Of a stretch of 64,000 nucleotides of DNA, positions 56,464-64,000 are shown one piece after another. The first letter of the stretch is position 1; each line of letters begins with the position of its first letter. A program made the position numbers and the translations under genes. The notes under the pieces were generated by a model. That model made no database searches. It worked only from the letters and a program-made list of their open reading frames with translations, and was not told the origin of the DNA. The DNA is taken from contig CP071493.1 in NCBI GenBank assembly GCA_017354895.1, positions 6,882,001 through 6,946,000 of the forward strand, in the 5' to 3' direction. This stretch comes from Podospora comata (lineage: Eukaryota > Ascomycota > Sordariomycetes > Sordariales > Podosporaceae).

Positions 56464-56711
56464 TGGGTGGCGGAGACATGTCTTGCTCAGAAGATGCGAT
56501 GAGTTGTGGTGATGCCTTCAGTCCCATGTTTTCACCCTAAAGCCTTGGCATTCAGGGGCTACTGGCCTCACGGATACAATACCTCGATGAACAGCTTCAC
56601 TTGTCATATGACACCGAAACCCAAAACTCACAAACCTCATTGCGCTCGCGCTTAAATGGCCATACAAAACCCAGTCATCCAAGCAAATTCAGTCGCTTCC
56701 TCACTTCACCC

Positions 56712-59700
56712 CTAAAGAAACCTCGCCAACTTCCCCAGCGCTGTCTCCTGCTTCGGTACCACAACCACCTCCTCATACTCAACCTCCTCCTCCTCCCCCT
56801 CCGACTGCTCTCCAATCTTCTCCTCTTCTTCCTCCTTCTTCACCGCAAAGAAATCCCCCAGCGTTGGCGGAAGCATCTTTTGCTTCCCTTTACCCTCCCC
56901 AACCCCAACCCCCAAACTCCTCACAGTAACCGGGCTCGAACTCAGCAGATCATCCCCCGGCTTCACCGTCCCTGTATCATCATCATTCAGCAGATCCCTG
57001 GTCACCGTCCCCCTATCATCCTCACTCAACAAATCCTTCTGCTCCTCCACCGGCACAAGCAGCTCCTCCCGTGGCGTAATAACGACAGACTCTAACCCCG
57101 CAATCAACTCAGCCTCCGACGCCGAAGTAGGCTCCCCTTCCGTCTCGAACTGAGCAACGCTCTCCTGCTGCTGCTCATCACCATCATCGTCGTGCTGAAA
57201 GAAATGCACAATCTCCCCCCGGTGCACAATTCTCCCATCCGCCATCTTGAGAAAGTCGATATCCCGGAGATCAGACTCATGTTCATCATCCTCCACCACC
57301 AAACCCTCCCTATTGACAACCTCCTGCGTCCTCGGCATCTTGAGTTTATTCCCCATCCCCAAATCAATCAAATCATTCTCCCTCCCACTGGCAATCCGTC
57401 CCAGCTCATGGGGGAAAAGCCAAGGAAACGTCACCAACGGCATCGACCTCGCCGTGATCCTCCTCACATTGATCGTCCCATTTGCGAGCACCTGCGGCTG
57501 ACGAGCTTGATACAGCGCAATCCGCATCTCCTCGCAGGTGACCTGGTACATGGCCGCCACAAACGGCCCCAGCTTCTCAAAGTGCCGATCTCCCGCCGCC
57601 TTGATGCATTCGGCCCGGAACTGCTCCCTGAGCGCGGCTGCCTCCCTGCCGACTTTCTCCTGAACCTTGTAGTCGGACCCGACTCGGGGCTTGGACATGA
57701 CGAACCCGGTCCAGACTTCAAACTCGGTGCGGATCTCGAGCATGCCGAGGATTCTACGCATGGCAATGTCGTATTGCGTCTTGATCTTGCGTGCTGTTTT
57801 CAACACCTCCTGATCGAGCATATACCGAGACAAAATCCGTCTGTTAAACGGCGACTGGTAGTTCTTCGTCGAGTCAAAGTCTTGCGTGTGAACCATGTCA
57901 TAGAGCTGTCCCAAAGCAGTCTCGGAGTGGTAACTGCCCTTCTGTCTCTCCATGAAGTGAGGCCACGATCTTGGATTTAGCTTGTTGCTCCATTCTGCCG
58001 GGACGCCCGTCTTGACATAGTCAACAGCGACCGAGTGCTACTATCAGTTAGCAGCTACCCAACATTCGACAGCCACAACCCACAACCCAAACATACCATC
58101 TCGGCAAGCTTCAAACACTTCTCACTCTTCGCCCCCTGCGGCTCCGCATCCGCCGTGGCAAGATGAGCGTGCGCAATAAAAGGCAACCTGTCGTTCTTCA
58201 TGAACAACACAAAAAACGAGGCCAAACTCTCCATGATCGACTTCTTCGAGTCACTCGTCACAGGTGGCTGAGGCGTGTGGTCCATAGGAGGATGCGACCA
58301 CTCCGTTGGCAACAGCTTCTCGTCCCAAATGACAAAAAAGTCATCCCCGTCCAGATCACCCCCTGAGCACATGCTCGGCACATCTCTGTCGCCCTCGAGG
58401 GGAAAAACGACCACATCACGAAGATGTCTCAACGCCGGAACGTCCACCGCTTCCACCACGCGAATATCCCCGGGGTGCAGAGAAGGGTTGCGACCAATAA
58501 TACACAACCCAGCAATAGCCTTGTATCCGCTCGGATCATCTCGATCAGGAATCTGCAAAAAGATCTGAGGAAGTTGATCCCGCCGTATCCTCTGCCTCCC
58601 CTCCGTAGCCTTCGAATGCCCCCTCAGCGTCCCCGTCTCGTCCACACAACCCAGCACAAAAGCCCCCTTCTCCACCGCCAACCTCGCCTTCTCCTTGAGC
58701 GTCTTCAAAGACCAAGCCCGCCACAGCTGCAAAACAGTCTTGACAAACGGCTCGTTCGAGTCCATAAACCCGCTCTTGATCATGCGCGCGATGCTAACTG
58801 TGGTCATGTTCTCGTCCACAAACGACGTGAGCATGTCCACCGCGCTCTTCCCGTCCGTCATGGCCCTGTCAAATCTGGATAGCTGCTCTCGCATCAGATC
58901 AACGAACACGTGGTCCGGGACACCCAACGACGACAGGATCGTGATGGTCTGCCGGTTGAGCGTGGCGCATGAAAAGCTGGAACACCGGACGACCTCCAGA
59001 CCATTGTACGCAGCCGAGAACTTCTCCTGAGACGGCCGGATGTGAACCTCCGTTCCCTTGGCGTGCTTCCAACCAACCAGGACTCCTTTGCAACCGCCCA
59101 TGCGGAATTGGTACGCTGACGGTGGTGGATATACCTGCCAGTCTTCGGCCACCAGCCTGGAGAGCAGAGGAGAAATCCTCCCCACACCATCAGTAAAGCA
59201 GTGCTTGCCGTCCGCGGTGTTGATGTCTTTGATCTCGACGATGGGCGGGAATGTTCCACCCCTCAACACACGCGTGGTCGAGAAACACTGCCCTAGCCGG
59301 GCCGCATACTTTGCAACCACCTTGATATGTTCAAAGTTGCCCATCCACCTGCGAATGTCATCACAACTGGGCACCATGTCCCCAGCATGACTATCAGGCT
59401 GACAAAACATGAAAGCTCCATTTTCTCTGACTTGGGAGTTCCCAAACGCCAGAAACTTCCAGTGCCACTTCCCCATGCGAATGCCCCAAAAGAGGACCCG
59501 ATAAACGCGGGTATAGAGGTCATCATCTCTGTCAGCATCGCTCCCTCTCACCCTCCCCTCCAGCTGCTCATCCGTGAACTGAATGCGCATAAAGTAATTC
59601 TGAAAAGTCCAGTAATGCCGAATGACTCGGTTGGTCGTCTCGACGGTGGGAGTGCTGAATATGATCTTGGTTGGCGTAACCATAACCTTCCGCACCAGAG

Positions 59701-61279
59701 CGCAGTAATGAGGCAGCCGGAGTGTGGTCGGGTAGTAAGTCAACGCCCCTACATCGGTAAGCAGACTCACCGGATTCCAGATCTTCCTTCCCATGTCCGC
59801 GGCATACTCCAGCACCAAACGTGCTCGCTGAGGGTCTTGACCCTTAGGATCTGCAAGCTCGAGCAGCTTCTCCAGAAACTCACGCCCAATGCTGTATTCG
59901 CACAGGATGCCCTGGGAGATGCAAACCTCCAGCTGATACCTGACATCGAACGGGAGAAAGATGGTCGTGTCAGGCCCAAGAGCAGCCAAATCCGCCGCCC
60001 ATGAGTTTGCCTGAACAGTTGAAGAAACCACTTCGGACTCTCTGAGAATAGACCAAAGCTCAGGCTCTCGGTTTGGTGTCTGCGTAAAAGTGGCGTCAGT
60101 CGTCTTGATGTTCCAGTCTCGGAGGTAATGTTCAATCTTGCTCCACGTGGCGAGGTTGGCATAGCTCAGCTCGATCCAATACGTCGTCCATCGGCCAAAG
60201 TCGATTGTATTGGAATACTCGTCAAGAGACACCGGCTTTCGGTCGCTGCTCTTGTCACTCCTGTCGGTGACATTGACAGCCCGGCACCACATCTCATTCT
60301 CCTCCCACGTCGTTCGATCCGCCCAAGCAGAACCATCTTCGTTCGTCCTTCTCTTCCAGAAGAGCGGGGAGTCCACCAGGGTCAGAACCAAGACGGTGCG
60401 CTCTGGGGCGGCATCCACCCGATAAATATGCTTGATAACTCCAAACTTGATCTCAATCCGGAATGCCTCCCAATCCTGCTCCATCTTCAGCGGAAAGCTG
60501 ATAACGAGCTTCTTCCGCTTAAAGTCCACCTTGAGACTGAGACTGGCAGCACGAGGGATCTCCTTCTTCCCCATGTAAACCGTAGGCTCGGTCAAAAGCC
60601 CGAAAACAAACTTGTCAAGACCCAGCTCCATCTTTTCCGCGCACACGTTTCCCAGCGGTGACTTGATTTTGTTCGATTCGTATCGGTACTGAGAGGCAAA
60701 ATGGGCGTCTATAGTGTGAGGGATGCCTTTGACCAAGATCTTGCACCTCCCATGATCTATAAAGCTGGTGTCTCTCGGGGGAGGCTCGAATCGTACTTTG
60801 CCCGCCCTGGGTCTCCTCACGCTCTCGTCCAGCTCCACGTAGATAACATTGCCGTAACCACTAAAGTACTGCTTCAAATCCCAAGGAGAAGTGCCCTCGG
60901 GGACATCGCGAAGTATGACGAGGACATTCTTTCGCTGACCCCATTCAAGGGGAATAATGGCTGGCTGCCGGGGGCCCATCACGGTTGATGCACGCTGCTT
61001 GTTTTGGTTGTACTGTGGACGAGACGGACGAAGGGCACTACGAGGTTGTCCACCGGACTGGTCGCTGCTACATCGACTCCAAGCACGGGCAGCCCCAGGT
61101 CGCTGTTGGCGAAACGGGCGCTGGATAGGCCCTCTGGTCTGGCGAATCATCGGGGGAACACCCTCCGAGGTAGAAGATCGTGAACTCCTGTCAAGCTCGG
61201 CATCCGCACCCTTTCCGGACTGACTTGAGGAGGGGCCCACAGATGGTGGTTGCCCTTCAGCGATGAACGAGGGGAGCAT
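56712..61279 (-). CDS. RNA-dependent RNA polymerase (cellular, RNAi type)
   Basis: Two exons: 61279-58097 and 58037-56712 (1502 aa), with a 59-nt intron. It makes double-stranded RNA for RNA silencing (QDE-1/SAD-1/RRP-3/Rdp1 family). After a disordered N-terminus there is an RRM-like segment (KNVLVILRDVPEGTSPWDLK, then YFSGYGNVIYVELDE). The catalytic part has FTDGVGRISP, YQFRMGGCKGVLVGWK and the metal-binding SGGDLDGDDFFV loop with D975, D977 and D979 all intact. The C-terminal exon ends in a long acidic, Glu-rich tail. The N-terminal RRM and length are closer to Rdp1/RRP-3/SAD-1 than to QDE-1, but a tree is needed. It is convergent with nothing coding and tandem with the D-lactate dehydrogenase gene. 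Confidence 0.95.
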
Positions 61280-61317
61280 TGTAGGAGTAGGATAATAGGG
61301 CGTGCCGGGGGTGGGGG

Positions 61318-61357
61318 GAGAGAGAGAGAGAGAGAAAGAGAGAGAAAGAGAGAGAGG
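61318..61357 (+). repeat. (GA)n tract in the RdRP 5' leader
   Basis: GA repeats with a few AAA interruptions, 40-80 bp upstream of the RdRP start codon. On the sense (minus) strand it is a CT-rich leader, as is common near fungal transcription starts. Confidence 0.9.
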
Positions 61358-61577
61358 ATGAGGGCTTTAGTGATGATCGGGTGAAAAGACTGAAGTAAAA
61401 AATCAGGTGAGAGGGAAGACCATTGGAGGCAGTAATCACGCGCTTGCCAACTTTGAGACTGGATCGTTGTTTCCAGGTCGATAGGAAGGAGCGCATCTGT
61501 AACCTACTAGGTGGGTCTTGCAAGGCAGTCACGACCCGTTTGCCTGCGCAGTTTGAGTCACATAATCTGCAAGTAAC

Positions 61578-61579
<2 letters not shown>

Positions 61580-61655
<76 letters not shown>

Positions 61656-61670
61656 CTCACTCTCTCTCTT
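61580..61670 (+). repeat. Long (CT)n microsatellite
   Basis: About 90 bp of nearly perfect CT repeats with one TTT and one CACTCA interruption, 300 bp upstream of RdRP. It creates Leu/Ser and Arg/Glu repeat frames that are not genes. Confidence 0.95.
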
Positions 61671-62151
61671 AGCCCTCCAGACAGTATCAATCTGAATTCC
61701 ATTGCGATAACATACCTAAACTCACAAAAGCCGCCCGAATCCTTCCTGATACTCCTTCTCTTCAAATTCCCATCTTCGTCTTCTGACACCTAACAGTGTC
61801 CAAGAGCACTCTTCCAGCTCTTGATCCAACGACAGAAACACCCCTGTGAACAAGACCAAAATAAAAACACACCGGTCCAATATAAAACAAAAAGCAAGAA
61901 CAAACAAACTTTTGGGGTCTGGCCACCCAATGCTGAAAGCCCCCATTGACGCTTGTGCATCCAACACCTCACCAGCCCGCTTCCATTGCCCCCTATGCTC
62001 TTCCCCCGAGCCACCAATGTATGCAATGCAGACCCTTCTCCTCTTTGCTATCACCTCCAATGCTCCGTGATCAATGGTCGCCCAATGCCGTATAAAAATG
62101 CTCAGAAACATGTTCGTACTCCGTATCTCGTATTCCGTCGATGCATTTTTT

Positions 62152-64000
62152 CTAGCTTTGCCTGTCAAAGATTTTGCCCGGATTCATAATCCAATTTGGA
62201 TCCAACGCCATCTTGATAGCCCTCTGTTGGCAAGTCAGCTTTCACATCCATTGAAGCATTACAAAATTAATACAAAATTAAAAAGATTAAAAAAAAAAGA
62301 AGAAAAAAAGAAAGAAAAAAGAAAAAAAAAAGAAAAAAAGACAAAAAAAAAAAGAAAAAAGAAAAAAAAAAACTCACCATCACCCCCAATGTATCCTCTC
62401 CCACCTCCCACAGCAAGCTCTCCTTCTTGCCCCACCCGATCGAATGCTCTCCCGTACACGTTCCCTCCATCTCCAACGCCCTCTTCACCATATTCTTCAC
62501 ACACGCCTCCACCTTCTTCACCTCAGCCTTGTCCCGCCGATTGTAAATAATGCTCTCGTGGAAATTCCCATCCCCAATGTGGCCCAATATACTCGCAAAC
62601 AATCCCAACTCATCCATCTCCTTCTTGCTCACCTCAATGATATCCGCCAACCGGCTAAATGGCACCGCCACATCCGTGCTCCAGACCTCCTCCCCTTCCT
62701 TTCTGAGAGCCAACATGCTCCACAGACTCTCCTTCCTCGCTGACCAAAGCAACTTCTGCTCTCTGGCATCCTTCGCAAACTCAAAATTGCTCCCCTTATT
62801 CGCCTTTGTGATCTTCTGTACCAGACCAATATTCTCCCTCACTCCTGCCTTAGTCCCAGAAAACTTGAAAAACAGCGTCGGCATCTCCTTCCACACCCTC
62901 GGCGCGGTGGCACCACCCATATTGACCACCTTCATCTGCACCTCGTCCATGATCTCCATTGCCGCGACAGGAATGCCCGTTTGCATGACCTCTGCCGCCG
63001 CGGAAGCAGCGTCACGAATGGAAGGGAAAGTCACGACCGCTACCGAAAACTCCTCCGGGATGACAGCGAGCTTAAGCGTGGCTTCTGTGACAAGACCCAA
63101 TGTGCCCTCCGAGCCAACAAAGAGACCGTTGAGGTTGTACCCAGCAGAAGACTTGCGCGGACGACGCCGCGTTTTGATCACTGTTCCGTCTGCAAGAACA
63201 ACAGTCAAGTTGATGACCCAGTCTTTCATCGTCCCGTACTTCACCGCGTTGGTGCCTGAACAGTTGGTGCCAATCATGCCGCCTATTTTGGCGCTTGGCC
63301 CTAGATGGCTGTCAATATCTTTCACATTCAGAAGCAGTGTTGTTTTTGAAAGGGAGGGGGGGGGGGGGTGGGGATAACTCACCAGGATCAATAGGAAAGA
63401 AGAGCCCGCTCTCCATCTTGGCCAGCTGCTCGTTCAAATCCTGCCAGCCAATGCTCGGCTGTACCACCACGTCCATGTCGTTCTTGTTGAACTGGACGAT
63501 CCTGTCCATGTAGGCAAAGTCGACACTGATGCCCCCGAAAGGTGCCGAGAAGTTGCCTTCGAGACTGGAACCGCCAGAATACGGAATGATTGGGACACGA
63601 TACCTGTGACAAATGCGAGCGATAGTGGATACCTGCTCTGTAGAGCGCGGGTAGGCCACCGCGACTGGGAGCCCCTCAGGGTTGGAAGTCGACCATTCCG
63701 AGTACCCGTGAGCGTGGAGGTCGTCGGGGTCAGTGGATATGATGTCTTCTGCGCCGCCGATTTCTTGTCGGATTTCTCTTAGGGCCTTATCCTTGGTCAG
63801 ACGCATGACGTGTGAGCTGGATGATTATCAAGAACGTACCTGCTCCATCTCATGCATGCTCGCATACCTAGGATAGGCGTACAAGCTATCAAACAGCATG
63901 GTCTTGGGAAGACTCCCATGCCGGAACTCAGACATGCCCCATCCAAACAACCCGGCAGTCGCCGCAACGGCCATGACACCCGAGTACGACCATACTGAAG
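62152..64000 (-). CDS. DLD1: D-lactate dehydrogenase (cytochrome), FAD-linked; 5' end outside the window
   Basis: Four exons visible: to 64000-63840, 63791-63383, 63300-62378, 62223-62152. The enzyme oxidises D-lactate to pyruvate and passes electrons to cytochrome c in mitochondria. The first visible exon has a membrane-like stretch (GVMAVAATAGLFGWGMSEF) expected after a mitochondrial presequence. The FAD-binding domain reads AVAYPRSTEQVSTIARICH, IPYSGGSSLEGNFSAPFGG and VVVQPSIGWQDLNEQLAK. The rest has IGGMIGTNCSGTNAVKYGTM and the late GTCTGEHSIGWGKK motif with the flavin-site His. The end, RAIKMALDPNWIMNPGKIFD, comes from a 24-codon last exon. The third intron (62224-62377) carries a long T/C-rich tract on the sense strand. 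Confidence 0.95.

Larger units (their letters stand above)
55237..56711. other. Repeat-rich intergenic region
   Basis: Lies between the amidase gene and the 3' end of the RdRP gene (convergent). It has a tRNA-like block, a 247-bp T-rich tract, a CT tract and a short frame, all listed separately. Confidence 0.5.
61280..62151. promoter_or_regulatory. RdRP promoter region with purine/pyrimidine repeats
   Basis: Between two minus-strand genes: upstream of RdRP and downstream of D-lactate dehydrogenase. It contains a GA tract and a long CT tract (listed). A minus-strand frame at 61722-62168 overlaps the end of the upstream gene and has no recognised product. Confidence 0.5.

Overview
The window is nuclear DNA of a filamentous ascomycete. 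Genes are split by short introns (about 48-120 nt, GT-AG ends, CTRAY-like branch sites), the coding DNA is C-ending and GC-rich, and promoters are pyrimidine-rich. Several protein families present (RTA1-like, AMP-type fungal RdRP, Rix1-complex IPI1, CENP-O/Mcm21, steryl ester hydrolase) and the impression of the sequences point to Sordariomycetes, probably Sordariales. The order is inferred by eye, not by a search. I see no intact transposon, no virus-like element and no CRISPR array.

Layout, left to right. 0.5-2.6 kb: an acidic, AT-hook-like protein of unknown function, followed in the same frame by an open pentapeptide-repeat stretch. 3.7-5.1 kb (-): a GPI-anchored fasciclin protein. 6.1-7.0 kb (-) and 8.9-10.4 kb (+): PAPS reductase and phosphoserine phosphatase, head to head (sulfate reduction to sulfide and the last step of serine synthesis, which meet in cysteine/homocysteine synthesis). 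10.4-14.0 kb: long gene-poor stretch. 14.0-15.8 kb: translation elongation factor EF-1alpha. 16.6-18.5 kb: borate/bicarbonate transporter; 18.9-20.1 kb (-): RTA1-type membrane protein. 20.1-23.6 kb: second gene-poor stretch. 23.6-25.9 kb (-): TGL1-type lipase; 26.8-28.3 kb: F-box-like protein. 29.2-29.7 kb (-): ribosomal protein S30 in five exons. 30.7-31.5 kb: secreted CREG/PNPOx-like protein. 32.0-35.9 kb (-): large unrecognised protein with a His/Gly patch. 37.0-37.6 kb (-): Roadblock/LC7 dynein light chain, divergent from IPI1 (38.0-39.2 kb). 41.0-43.0 kb: DEAD-box helicase with a very long leader. 43.6-45.3 kb (-): acetyl-CoA transporter, divergent from a CENP-O-like kinetochore protein (46.1-47.0 kb). 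48.2-48.9 kb (-): proline-rich cell-wall protein. 50.9-52.4 kb: MFS transporter. 53.6-55.2 kb: secreted amidase, with broken tRNA-like sequences on both sides. 56.7-61.3 kb (-): RNA-dependent RNA polymerase of the quelling/RNAi type. 62.2-64.0 kb (-): D-lactate dehydrogenase, cut by the window end.

Most genes are housekeeping (translation, ribosome assembly, lipid and carbon metabolism, transport). Five pairs share a divergent promoter region. The less ordinary parts are the reading-frame puzzle at 0.5-3.3 kb, two GC-AG introns that begin with the same hexamer, near-identical 3' ends of two tef1 introns, a stop-free 3n intron at 32.5 kb, and tRNA-like relics around the amidase gene.
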